From Actinomadura litoris (GTDB lineage: Bacteria > Actinomycetota > Actinomycetes > Streptosporangiales > Streptosporangiaceae): a stretch of 64,000 bases of DNA. Shown one piece after another: positions 34,253-42,319 of the stretch; the first letter of the stretch is position 1; each line of letters starts with the position of its first letter. The position numbers and the translations under genes were made by a program. The stretch is from contig NZ_WOFH01000015.1 of NCBI RefSeq assembly GCF_009733595.1, positions 124,001 to 188,000 of the forward strand, read 5' to 3'. The notes beneath the pieces are model-generated. The model saw only the letters and a list, made by a program, of their open reading frames with translations. It was not told the origin of the DNA and did not search any database.

Positions 34253-34822
34253 ATGAGCGATCAGGACAGCACACGGGGGCATCCGGCCGGAGGAGGCGAC
34301 GTTCGGCACGACACCTTCACGATCGCCCGGCGCCTGGACGCGCCCCTGGCCGAAGTCTTCGCCGCCTTCGCCGACACCCACGTCCGGCGCCGCTGGGCCA
34401 GGCTTCCCGGGTCGGGGTCGGCATACCACCACGAGTTTCGCGTCGGTGGCGGCGAGACCGCCCGGAGCACCTTCACCGTTCTGGACGCGCCCCCGGAGCA
34501 TCTCGACTACCGGTCGCGCTATCTCGACATCGTGCCAGACCGCCGCATCGTCTACGTCTACGCATCCACGGTCAACGACGTGCTGCGCTGGACTTCCCTC
34601 GTGACGGTCCAGTTGGACGGCGGCGCCGGATCGACCGACCTGGCCTGGACCGAGCAGGTCGCCTTCCTCGCCCGCACCGGCGACGGCTCGGCGGACCTTC
34701 CGCACCTGCGCGGCGCCACGGCGCTTCGCCTGAACGGCCTGGCGGTGACGCTCCGGCCGCCGGAAAGGCCCGGTGCCCCCACTTCCTTCACCCATGTCCT
34801 CGACCAAAGGAGCACATCATGA
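34253..34822 (+). CDS. SRPBCC / AHSA1-type ligand-binding protein
   Basis: This 189-residue protein starts at ATG 34253. It has the START-like pattern FTIARRLDAPLAEVFAAFAD, HVRRRWARLPGSGSAYHHEF, RVGGGETARSTFTVLDAPPE, VYVYASTVNDVLRWTSLVTV and DLAWTEQVAFLARTGDGSAD. The C-terminus, normally an amphipathic helix, is Pro-rich. It binds a hydrophobic ligand or acts as a chaperone-like domain. It overlaps the FMN-reductase gene by 4 nt (ATGA). Confidence 0.82.
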   Translation: MSDQDSTRGHPAGGGDVRHDTFTIARRLDAPLAEVFAAFADTHVRRRWARLPGSGSAYHHEFRVGGGETARSTFTVLDAPPEHLDYRSRYLDIVPDRRIVYVYASTVNDVLRWTSLVTVQLDGGAGSTDLAWTEQVAFLARTGDGSADLPHLRGATALRLNGLAVTLRPPERPGAPTSFTHVLDQRSTS

Positions 34823-35382
34823 CCAGAATCGGTATCGTCCTCGGCACCACGCGCCCGGGGCGTGTGGGTCCGCAGGTGGCGAACTGGGTCCAGCGGACGG
34901 CGCGCGAACACTCCGGCACCGAGTGGGAGACCGTGGACATCGCCGACTACGACCTTCCCCTGTTCGACGAGCCGCGCTCTCCGCTCATGGGCGACTACGA
35001 GCATCCTCACACGCGCAAGTGGAGCGCGAAGATCGCCGAGTTCGACGGTTTCGTGTTCGTCACCCCGGAGTACAACCGCTCGATCCCGTCCGCGCTGAAG
35101 AACGCCATCGACTACCTCTATGCCGAGTGGACCAACAAGGCCGCCGGCTTCGTCGCCTATGGCAGCAACGTCGGCGGCGCCCGCGCCGCCGAGCATCTGC
35201 GCCTCATCGCCGCGGGCCTGCATATCGCGACGGTCCGCACTCAGCTCAACCTCTCGCTGATCAGCGATTTCGAGTCCTTCACCACTTTCGTCCCTACCGA
35301 CCGCCACACCGCGACCCTCCACCAGATGCTGACCGAGGTCATCGCCTGGAGCGGGGCTCTCGCGCCATTGCGCGCCGCCTGA
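34819..35382 (+). CDS. NAD(P)H-dependent FMN reductase
   Basis: This 187-residue flavodoxin-fold protein has the FMN phosphate loop IGIVLGTTRPGRVGPQVANW, VDIADYDLPLFDEPRSPLMG, the flavin-contact motif FVFVTPEYNRSIPSALKNAI and a closing GSNVGGARAAEHLRLIAAGL. The reaction is reduction of FMN or quinones/azo compounds with NAD(P)H. It is translationally coupled to the SRPBCC protein; with the HxlR regulator the set resembles a redox or quinone stress response. Confidence 0.9.
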   Translation: MTRIGIVLGTTRPGRVGPQVANWVQRTAREHSGTEWETVDIADYDLPLFDEPRSPLMGDYEHPHTRKWSAKIAEFDGFVFVTPEYNRSIPSALKNAIDYLYAEWTNKAAGFVAYGSNVGGARAAEHLRLIAAGLHIATVRTQLNLSLISDFESFTTFVPTDRHTATLHQMLTEVIAWSGALAPLRAA

Positions 35383-35911
35383 AGGAGCCCACATGCCGAG
35401 CTCGACGTCCTACGCCGAACCGGCGCGTTCGCTGGAGGGCGGCTTCGTCGGCCGCCGCGCAGAGGTCGGGCAGTCGCCAGCGGCCAGCGCCTCGGGTGTC
35501 CTGGGGCCCCACGGCACTGGGGGTCAGGGGCGTGGACAGCTCGCGGGAGCCGGTGCGTGCGGCGCATAGATCCGTCGCGCCGCCGGCGGCTATGGGCACG
35601 GCGCCAGACTCGCCGGCGGCTCCACGCCGGTGCTGGCCGTACCGGGGGAACTGCTAGCGCCGACAGCCATACCTCCGGGAGGAGGCAGGGCGTTCACTGA
35701 GCGAGCAGACCCGGGACCCTACGGAGAGCCGTCGCTCACCGGAGAGTGACAGATGATCTTGCTCTGCGTGGAAACGGTGGGGCAGGACCCCGTGCGTTGT
35801 CGCTGATCAAAGAGTTTCGTCAGTGGCCCTCTTATGCGCCGCAGCGTGCTCGCCGGGGTCTTGGCCGGGCCGCAGGGCATCGGGGGTGTTTCGGCCAGCG
35901 GGGCGGCGAGG
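35383..35911. other. Stretch without a supported gene
   Basis: No frame is convincing on either strand. The minus-strand frame at about 35780-35931 (ASFLDLAAPLAETPPMP) may be a shifted continuation of the small gene at 35912-36052, but without support. Confidence 0.4.
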
Positions 35912-36052
35912 TCAAGGAATGATGCACCCATTGGGGACTTGGTGGCAGACGCGGCCTTTCAGGTCGGTGTGCAGGGCCTTGAGGCTGACGGCCGCGGTGT
36001 CGGTATCCAGGCCGGCGCCGTCCCGCTCGGCCTCGTGCTCGGTGCCGGTCAT
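35912..36052 (-). CDS. Short frame at the end of the methyltransferase operon
   Basis: This 46-residue frame starts at an ATG that overlaps the DUF6624 stop by 4 nt. It reads EAERDGAGLDTDTAAVSLKA and LHTDLKGRVCHQVPNGC. The overlap argues for translation, but the frame ends early, and coding-like sequence continues in another frame. It may be the 5' part of a larger gene lost by frameshift. Confidence 0.4.
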   Translation of the reverse strand: MTGTEHEAERDGAGLDTDTAAVSLKALHTDLKGRVCHQVPNGCIIP

Positions 36053-36561
36053 GGATCGTGCTCGCGGAAGCTCTCAAGGTAGTCGGCCATGGGCGGAAGG
36101 CCCACCGCGGCGCGGCGGTCGTCGACCGTCTGGGGCTCCTCCAGCGGAGCCGGAACCACCTCACCGTCGTCGGTGATGGTCACCTGGGTTCCATACAGTT
36201 GGGGTCGTTCGGAGTTGCGTCGGCATCGGTCTTCGAGGTAGGCCAGGTCCGCCGGTCGCGCTTGGCCGTCGGCGGTGGCTTGGCGCATCAAGGCCAGGAA
36301 CCTTTGCTGCTGGGCGGGGGCGGCGTCGGCGTGCTGGGCGATCAACCATGCCGCGTGGGCTGCGGCTTCGCCGACCTGGTCGGTGCGAGGCCAGCCGTGC
36401 TCGGCCACCAGTGCGGCCAGCCACCGGGTGTTGTCGGCATCCACCCCACGGGCGTGGTCGCGTTCCCGCTGGGTCCACCGGCCGGCTGGGGCGTTCCTGC
36501 GGGCCTGCTGATCGAGGTCTCGCCGCCGGACCAACTCGGCGGCCACATCATCGACGTCCAC
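36049..36561 (-). CDS. DUF6624-like protein
   Basis: This 170-residue protein starts at GTG 36561 behind GGAGG. Signature blocks are NTRWLAALVAEHGWPRTDQV, AAHAAWLIAQHADAAPAQQQ, RFLALMRQATADGQARPADL and YLEDRCRRNSERPQLYGTQV, followed by VDDRRAAVGLPPMADYLE. The 'EHGWP...IAQHAD...AYLEDR...QLYGTQ' order is typical of DUF6624, an uncharacterised family often next to peptide-modification genes. It is the third or fourth gene in a tight minus-strand operon with two methyltransferases. Confidence 0.75.
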   Translation of the reverse strand: MDVDDVAAELVRRRDLDQQARRNAPAGRWTQRERDHARGVDADNTRWLAALVAEHGWPRTDQVGEAAAHAAWLIAQHADAAPAQQQRFLALMRQATADGQARPADLAYLEDRCRRNSERPQLYGTQVTITDDGEVVPAPLEEPQTVDDRRAAVGLPPMADYLESFREHDP

Positions 36562-36585
36562 ACATCCTCCGCTGCGTGTCCGGGC

Positions 36586-37758
36586 CTACACCGATACCGG
36601 CGCCGAGGGGTCGTCGAGCCAGACCCGCGATCTGCCCTCGCTGATGTCCAGGCCGAACCGTTCACGTCCGGGCAGGCCGCGGCGCAGCCACCACCGGTAG
36701 GCGGCCTCGGCCTCGTCCCACAGGCGCCGCTCACCCTGCTGCAGGACGTGGTATTCGTCGGCGCCGGGCGGTGCGGTGCACCTGGCGGCCGAGTCGCCGA
36801 CCGACAGGGTCGCCTCATACCCCCAGCCCTCGCCGGTGCGGACGGCGGCGGTGTCGATGGTGAGGCCGCCCGGGACCAGCGCGGCGATCGCCAGTTGCGC
36901 GCCGCCCTGGGCGGCGGCGATGAGCCGCGGATCGGTGCGGGTGACCCTCTGCTCGGCTGTACTCGTCTGCACCGCGGCGCCCGAGCGGGGGTGGCGTTGG
37001 GAGCGGAGCATCATGAACCCGCCGCCGCCGGTGAAGCGGCCGACCGCGTTGTGCGCGTCCAGGACGTGCAGCACGAGTTGGTGGCCGTAGGCGCCGCCGA
37101 TCGGCATGTAGGGCGCCACGATCACCCCGCCGGGGCGGGTCTGGGCCAGCCACGCGCCCGGGACCTCGCGGATGCCGCAGGTGACATGGACCCGGTCATA
37201 GGGGCCGCGGGCCGCGTATCCTTCGGCGCCGTCGCCGGTGATGACCTGCGGCTGCCACTCGATCCGGGCGAGGTTGGCCCGGGCGGTCTCGGCGAGGTCC
37301 TTGTCGACCTCCACCGTGACGATGTTGTCGGCCTCGACCCGCCAGGCCAGCATCGCGGCCGTCCACCCGGTCCCTGTCCCGATCTCCAGCACCCGGTGGT
37401 GGCGCTCCAGAGCGAGCAGTTCCAGATACTCCATGGCGATGTGCGGGCACGACAGCGAGCACGTCGGCGTCCCGGCGGTGTCGGTCGGGTCGGTCGCTCC
37501 GTCGTCGCGTTGGGTGATGATGGAGAAGTTGCGGTACACCGCGTTCAGCCAGCCGGCCCGGTCGATGGACCGGTCGATGACGTGGTCGGACTCCTCAGGC
37601 AGGTAGGAGGCGGCGTAGGCGCGGGCCGGGACGAACCGCCCGCGGGGCACCTCGTGCAGCGCCGCCCGCCATCGCGGATCGGTGAGCACCCCGGCGTCGG
37701 TGAGGAAGTCGGCGAGCGCTTCCACGCGCGCGTGGAAGCTCGGGTCGCGGCGGGCCAT
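36586..37758 (-). CDS. Protein-L-isoaspartate-methyltransferase-like enzyme, copy 2
   Basis: This 390-residue enzyme has an N-terminal PIMT-type recognition part (WRAALHEVPRGRFVPARAYA, NAVYRNFSIITQRDDGATD), the SAM motif RVLEIGTGTGWTAAMLAWRV and post-motifs VTVEVDKDLAETARANLARI and GDGAEGYAARGPYDRVHVTC. The substrate-gate segment IREVPGAWLAQTRPGGVIVA is typical. The C-terminal 170 residues are an extension seen in actinobacterial RiPP-associated members (DEAEAAYRWWLRRGLPGRER at the end). It should transfer a methyl group to an Asp or isoAsp carboxylate of a peptide or protein. It is 40% or so similar in pattern to the upstream copy, from which it is separated by 58 bp. Confidence 0.8.
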   Translation of the reverse strand: MARRDPSFHARVEALADFLTDAGVLTDPRWRAALHEVPRGRFVPARAYAASYLPEESDHVIDRSIDRAGWLNAVYRNFSIITQRDDGATDPTDTAGTPTCSLSCPHIAMEYLELLALERHHRVLEIGTGTGWTAAMLAWRVEADNIVTVEVDKDLAETARANLARIEWQPQVITGDGAEGYAARGPYDRVHVTCGIREVPGAWLAQTRPGGVIVAPYMPIGGAYGHQLVLHVLDAHNAVGRFTGGGGFMMLRSQRHPRSGAAVQTSTAEQRVTRTDPRLIAAAQGGAQLAIAALVPGGLTIDTAAVRTGEGWGYEATLSVGDSAARCTAPPGADEYHVLQQGERRLWDEAEAAYRWWLRRGLPGRERFGLDISEGRSRVWLDDPSAPVSV

Positions 37759-37816
37759 CAGGGTCAGTCCTCGGGCATGCAGGGGATTTGGTGCCGCGTT
37801 GTGCGGGTGGTGTCGC

Positions 37817-39034
37817 TCAGGGGTTCACGGTGGTGGCGGGGTCGTCGAGCCAGAGGTGCTGGCCTTGGGGGGTGAGGGTGAGGCCGAAGCGGTGCAGCGC
37901 AGGGCGCCCCCACCGCAGCCATTGGACGTAGGCGACCTCGGCCTCCTCCCACAGCCGCCGCTCCCCCGCCTGCTCCACCGCGAACTCCTTGCTGCCGGGG
38001 GCGTAGTCCACCGAGGCCCACGAGCCGCCCGGCCCGCAGGCCTCCAACAGCCACAACGTGGCCTCGCCGGTAGGTTCGCTGTCGTGGAACAACGCGGCGC
38101 GGACACCGGGGACCAGGCCGCTCATGGCCGCCTCCAAACCGCCGCCGGGGGTGTGCCACAGCAGCCGCGGGTCCATCCGGGTGGTCGAGGCGGCGAACTC
38201 GGGAACGGCCGCAGGCCACTCCTTCGCCGGGGTGGCGCGGTGGCGGCGTTGGGAGCGCAGCATCATGTAGCCGGCCGACCCCGCCAACCGCCCGGTCGCG
38301 GTCCCATCGGGCAGCACGTCCAGCCGGACCCGGTAGCCGTAGGAGAAGTCCGGCATCCACGGGAAGGCGATCGCGCCGCCCGGCCGCATCCGCTCCACCC
38401 AACCGTAGGGAACGGCGGTCACCCCGCACGTCACGTGGATCAGGTCGAAGTCCTGCTCCTCGCCGAGGTCGACGGCGGCGTCGCCGGTCCGCAGCTGGGG
38501 TCTGAACCCGGCCTCGTGCAGGTTCGCCGCGGCCTGCGCGGCGACGCCCTCGTCGATGTCGATCGACACCACGTGCGCGTCGCCGACCCGCTCGCACAGC
38601 AGGCCCGCGGTCCACCCCGTCCCCGTCCCCACATCCAGCACCCGCTGCCCCCCGAAGGGATGCAGCAGTTCCAGAAACGGCACCACGATCTCCGGCGCCG
38701 ACAACGACGAGGTGGGAACGCGCGGGTCCCGGGATGCTGCGCCCTCGGATGCGGCGCCGTCGTCGAACTGGGTCAGCACCGCCGTGCCCGGCTCATACAC
38801 CGCCTCCCACCAGGCGACCGGGTCCTTGCGAGCATCGATCCTGTAGCGCGGGCCGTCCTCGGGCGCGGCCCAGGCCACCGGGGGCGCGAACAGGTGCCGG
38901 GGCACCTCACCCAGCACCCCACGCCAGGAAGGGTCGGTCAAAGCGCCGCGCGCGGCGAGCTGATCGGCCATCGCGGCGATACGCGCGGCCACATCCGGCA
39001 CATCCACCATCCGAGGCGTCATCTGCCCGGTCAT
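37817..39034 (-). CDS. Protein-L-isoaspartate-methyltransferase-like enzyme, copy 1
   Basis: This 405-residue enzyme starts at an ATG overlapping the stop of a 41-residue peptide gene (ATGA). It has DPSWRGVLGEVPRHLFAPPV, EAVYEPGTAVLTQFDDG, SAM motif RVLDVGTGTGWTAGLLCERV, VVSIDIDEGVAAQAAANLHE and DFDLIHVTCGVTAVPYGWVE. Its C-terminal extension closes WEEAEVAYVQWLRWGRPALH. Such enzymes are recurrent partners of FxLD or ATP-grasp RiPP precursors, where the introduced ester drives aspartimide chemistry. Two copies in tandem behind a short peptide gene is the notable feature; no maturase with a clear RiPP signature is nearby. Confidence 0.82.
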   Translation of the reverse strand: MTGQMTPRMVDVPDVAARIAAMADQLAARGALTDPSWRGVLGEVPRHLFAPPVAWAAPEDGPRYRIDARKDPVAWWEAVYEPGTAVLTQFDDGAASEGAASRDPRVPTSSLSAPEIVVPFLELLHPFGGQRVLDVGTGTGWTAGLLCERVGDAHVVSIDIDEGVAAQAAANLHEAGFRPQLRTGDAAVDLGEEQDFDLIHVTCGVTAVPYGWVERMRPGGAIAFPWMPDFSYGYRVRLDVLPDGTATGRLAGSAGYMMLRSQRRHRATPAKEWPAAVPEFAASTTRMDPRLLWHTPGGGLEAAMSGLVPGVRAALFHDSEPTGEATLWLLEACGPGGSWASVDYAPGSKEFAVEQAGERRLWEEAEVAYVQWLRWGRPALHRFGLTLTPQGQHLWLDDPATTVNP

Positions 39035-39156
39035 CTGCCGCGTTTCCCGCCGCCCTTACCGGTGTCCTTGGGCGGAACCGGGCGGCCCTGCTGCCGCCCG
39101 TCGCCCTCGATCTCCTTCTGGTCCCCGTCCTCGTGCTTGCCCACTCGAACCTCCAT
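39031..39156 (-). CDS. 41-residue charged peptide upstream of the methyltransferases
   Basis: ATG 39156 has GGTGAGGA at good spacing, and the stop overlaps the methyltransferase start (ATGA). The peptide is very hydrophilic: MEVRVGKHEDGDQKEIEGDG, then a Gly/Lys/Pro-rich end PPKDTGKGGGKRGR. It has Asp residues (D-G, D-T) of the sort targeted by isoaspartyl-type methyltransferases. It could be a substrate peptide, a small adaptor or just a coupling leader; family unknown. Confidence 0.55.
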   Translation of the reverse strand: MEVRVGKHEDGDQKEIEGDGRQQGRPVPPKDTGKGGGKRGR

Positions 39157-39523
39157 GTACGGATTCCTCACCCGCGCCCTGCACCATCGGCCGCGGACTC
39201 ACCTCGCCACGATGACGGCCTGGGCGGAAGGAGCAGCATCAGCGCCGCGAAGACCGAGCTCAACTCGCGTGTACGACAGCGGCCTCCCCGGGAGCCGGCC
39301 GGTCCTACATCGACACGACGCTCCTTTTCCAGACGTCGGTCCCAATGAGCTTTACCTCAAGGGGCTTACCTCTCCGACAGTCCTCGACCGATGCCACACC
39401 GTGACGCTATCTCGTGATGGTGTGGCCGGAAGGTGAGAAAGACGAACTCCCTGACCGAGCCGGCCCAGGAGGACCCACGCGGGCTCGATGCGCGCCGCCA
39501 GGTGATCGAGAGGATGTGCTGTC
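39157..39523. other. Intergenic stretch
   Basis: Holds the divergent promoters of the peptide-methyltransferase operon (minus) and the GNAT gene (plus). The region 39340-39440 is lower in GC. No gene is seen. Confidence 0.4.
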
Positions 39524-40072
39524 ATGAACCCGATGGACATCGAGCACCTCGACGGCGACGCCACCCGCGACCGGTTCGACGAGATCCAGGCGGTGTACGC
39601 CGAGTCGTTCCCGCGCTACGACCTGGGCGACTACCGGACCCGCATGAGGCGTCAGCTCGCCGCTCCGGGGTTCGAGGCGGTGACGGCGCGGCACGAGGGC
39701 GCGCTGGCCGGTTTCGTCTACGGGCTGCCGTTGTCGGCCAGGACCTCCTGGTGGGAGGGCCTGGATCCTGCTCCGCCCGCGGGGTTCACCCAGGAGACCG
39801 GGCGCCGCACGTTCGCCGTCATCGACCTGGCCGTGCGGCCGGCGCATCGCCGCCGAGGTCTCGGGCGGCGCCTGCTGGAGGAGCTGCTCGCGGGACGGCC
39901 CGAGGAGCGCGCCGTCCTGGCCACCGCCCCGCACGAGCACCAGACGCAGGCGATGTACCGGCGGTGGGGCTGGCGGCCGGTCGGTCGTGCGCCGGGCGCG
40001 GCAGCCGCGACCCAACCGTGGTTCGACCTCTATCTGATCGCCCTGCGCTCCGCGCCCAGCAGTTCCCGGTAG
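39524..40072 (+). CDS. GNAT-family N-acetyltransferase
   Basis: This 182-residue protein starts at ATG 39524 after GAGAGGA. The acetyl-CoA site is RTFAVIDLAVRPAHRRRGLG followed by RRLLEELL, and the end block APHEHQTQAMYRRWGWRPVG is normal. A central WWEGLDPAPPAGFTQETGRR loop is shared with the acetyltransferase at 41747-42319 (WWNSL...GFTIETGTR), so the two are paralogues. The substrate is unknown; the N-terminus (FDEIQAVYAESFPRYD) is typical of aminoglycoside/peptide-type GNATs. Confidence 0.85.
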   Translation: MNPMDIEHLDGDATRDRFDEIQAVYAESFPRYDLGDYRTRMRRQLAAPGFEAVTARHEGALAGFVYGLPLSARTSWWEGLDPAPPAGFTQETGRRTFAVIDLAVRPAHRRRGLGRRLLEELLAGRPEERAVLATAPHEHQTQAMYRRWGWRPVGRAPGAAAATQPWFDLYLIALRSAPSSSR

Positions 40073-40169
40073 GCGACCAGGGCAGCGGCGGCGCGGCCAC
40101 CGCCTGGGACGGCGTCGACCACCCGATGGGCCAGCGGCGTGGGTGGGCAAGGTGTACCGCCGGGTGGTG

Positions 40170-40674
40170 TCGAGCCGGACGTGGCGATCGGGCCTCAGCC
40201 GGATCCCGTCCTAAGGCCCCCATGATCCGGCGGAGGTGGTCCCGGGCCGGCGGCTCGATCCGCTCTTCCCGCAGGCGCCCCAACGGCACGGCGCAGACCC
40301 GGTCGACCTGCCTTCCTTCGCGCACACCTTGACGGCCAGCCAGTCCGCGACCGTGTCGGCGTCGGCGACCGTGCACTCACTGAATCCGAAGTACCTGCGG
40401 ATGCCCGCGCGATGCGCCTTGATTTCCGGCCATCCCACTCATACAGCCCGACCTCAGACGCTGGAACGTTGACCAGGCGGACGACGTAGGAGGCGGCTTG
40501 GTCGGGGATCTCGGCCGTCGGGGACCTGCCGTTTACCACGACGAACCGCAGCAGCAACGCAAGCCCGAATTTCGTCGCACCCCGCCGGCCGGACAGCTGA
40601 TCCGGCTCGCCCCCGACCAGCGCCCGGTTCCCGACAAGCTCGTCCCCGACCAGCACACGCACCACGCGGCACAA
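40170..40674 (-). pseudogene. Tn3-family transposase, N-terminal (DUF4158) remnant
   Basis: Minus-strand pieces in three frames align with the N-terminus of Tn3-type transposases: KFGLALLLRFVVVNGRSPTA, DQAASYVVRLVNVPASEVGL; then EIKAHRAGIRRYFGFSECTV, ADADTVADWLAVKV; then LREERIEPPARDHLRRIMGA. At least two frameshifts separate them, and the catalytic DDE domain is missing. No 38-bp terminal repeats could be recognised. Confidence 0.75.
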
Positions 40675-41019
40675 AGACCTCTCACGAAACGGGCAGCCAA
40701 ATCACCACACGCCCATGAATCTGGATCAATACTGGCCGTACACGATCACCCACGCACCACGATCAAGGAAAGTCGCTCCACGGCTCTCAAAGCACTCCCG
40801 CGGCGACTGAGCGCTTCAGTCGGCCGGATGGCACACGTGCAAGGGTAAGGGAAAACGAGCCCCGGAGGTCAGCAGACAACCGTATTGAGGTGACATATCC
40901 TCCAAATGCCTTACCTCATCAGTTGGGCAGGCCGGGCCGACGTCAGTCGGCGGGTGATTGGGCGCCGCCGACAGTCGGCGGCCCGGCCCATATCCAAGAT
41001 GAGGTGAGGTGGGCAGACA
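40675..41019. other. Intergenic stretch
   Basis: No gene with a start signal. The region at 40700-40770 is lower in GC. The sequence just before 41020 supplies the GAGG ribosome site of the small gene. Confidence 0.4.
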
Positions 41020-41153
41020 TGGCGAAGGAACGAGCTCCTGATCGAAAGGGGCGAAGTCTGGAGTGGTTTGGACGGTTGGGAGTCGCCCTCGGCGCGCGAG
41101 CGCTCTGGGCCCTGATCGAGAAACTGCTCGTCCGCCATGGGATCGGCTCTTGA
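41020..41153 (+). CDS. Small amphipathic protein of unknown function
   Basis: This 44-residue protein starts at ATG 41020 behind GAGGTGGG. The N-terminus is basic (MAKERAPDRKGRS), followed by one amphipathic helix LEWFGRLGVALGARALWALI. A well-formed terminator follows 35 nt after the stop, which supports a real, separately transcribed gene. It might be a membrane-active peptide, but nothing beyond composition supports that. Confidence 0.6.
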
Positions 41154-41186
41154 ATCCGTAAGGATCAAGACCGATCCAGCAGAGAG

Positions 41187-41228
41187 GGCCCCCGCGCACA
41201 GCCCAGTCATGCGTGGGGGCCTTTCCTT
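41187..41228 (+). terminator. Intrinsic terminator after the small gene
   Basis: GGCCCCCGCGC (41187-41197) pairs with GCGTGGGGGCC (41211-41221) with one G-T wobble, loop of 13 nt, followed by TTTCCTTTC. It is the only hairpin in the window with a clear T-rich tail. Confidence 0.75.
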
Positions 41229-41746
41229 TCGCCCACTACTCCGCCATAACCGCTGAACTGGGCGAACTCAATCGCGTACACCTGGTGGCACCAGACTTAC
41301 CGGCGCTCCTACACGACGTGGGCGTGGCGGACGCCCTCGGACACATCGCCCGCCCGCACGTGACCGGCGACACGCAGCAGGTCGAGGTGGACAGGCATGC
41401 GCGGCTTGTCGGCAGGCAGGATCTGCCTGCCGTCGGCCACGCGGCGTCGAGTCGCTCGCGGTCACCGGTGCAGGCGTCACCCATTCCTGGGCGTAGCGCA
41501 GCCGGTCCTCGGCCCACCCGGCGACCGACCGCAGGTCGTGGTCACCGGCGCTGGCAGCCGCACGAAGACTGTCTCACAGGCGCGTAGCTCGCTGGCGGCC
41601 TCACTGACGGCGGCCTACGGTGATCGGTCAACGGCGAGCAGTGGGGTGCACGCTGCCCGGTTCCGTCGGAGGCGGCCGCCGCCACAAGACACCGGGCGCC
41701 CCGGCGTTCCGCCCAGCGCACCGAGTCGCGCTCTGGGTCGTGATGG
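41229..41746. other. Stretch without a supported gene
   Basis: Frames on both strands are Arg/Pro/Ser-rich and lack start signals. Nothing recognisable is present. Confidence 0.4.
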
Positions 41747-42319
41747 TCAGGCTTTGGTAGCCGACACGGAGTGCAGGGGCAGGTCGATCATCATCACGTC
41801 GAAGTGCGGGGAGTCGGGGAAGGGTTGTGCCCTCGCCGCCTTGTGCCAGCCCCAGCGCGCGTACGCGCGCTGCGCCGCTTGGTTGTCCTCGCGGACCAGC
41901 AGCGTGGCCCGCTGCTCACTCCTGCCCTCCAGCAGGGCATTGTGCAGGGCGTGCGCCACGCCCTTGCCCTGCCACTGCGGGATGACCATCAGCTCGTTGA
42001 GCGCGAAGGTCCGCGTCCCGGTCTCGATGGTGAATCCGTCCGGGACCGGCGTCGTCAGGCTGTTCCACCAGCGCGTCTTCACCGGCAAGGTGCAGCCGAA
42101 CGCCTGCCCCACTGGCTCAGTGCCCGAGCGGGCGACGACGATCTGGAATCCGGGCACCTTGACGTAGCCGGGGAAGCGTTCGATGAACCGGTCGGCGGTG
42201 TAGAACGGCTGGTCGATGACGTCCTGGTGGGATGCAACGAAGACCGGCGCGATGACGCTGTCGAGGATGTCCTCCGCGTCGGCTGGGCCGTAGCGGGTGA
42301 AGGTGAGGTCCGCGGTCAC
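41747..42319 (-). CDS. GNAT-family N-acetyltransferase coupled to an HTH regulator
   Basis: This 190-residue protein has an ATG start overlapping the regulator's stop by 4 nt (ATGA). The acetyl-CoA motif is FALNELMVIPQWQGKGVAHA, and later EDNQAAQRAYARWGWHKAAR. It shares with the GNAT at 39524-40072 the WW..L..P.P.GF..ETG.RTFA insert. The N-terminus TADRFIERFPGYVKVPGFQI is family specific. The regulator-acetyltransferase coupling suggests resistance or modification of a self-made compound (inference). Confidence 0.85.
   Translation of the reverse strand: MTADLTFTRYGPADAEDILDSVIAPVFVASHQDVIDQPFYTADRFIERFPGYVKVPGFQIVVARSGTEPVGQAFGCTLPVKTRWWNSLTTPVPDGFTIETGTRTFALNELMVIPQWQGKGVAHALHNALLEGRSEQRATLLVREDNQAAQRAYARWGWHKAARAQPFPDSPHFDVMMIDLPLHSVSATKA

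Noticed and set aside
36058..39436. Two long plus-strand open frames of about 600 codons
   Set aside because: They are antisense to the two methyltransferases and DUF6624 gene; long antisense frames are expected in high-GC DNA.
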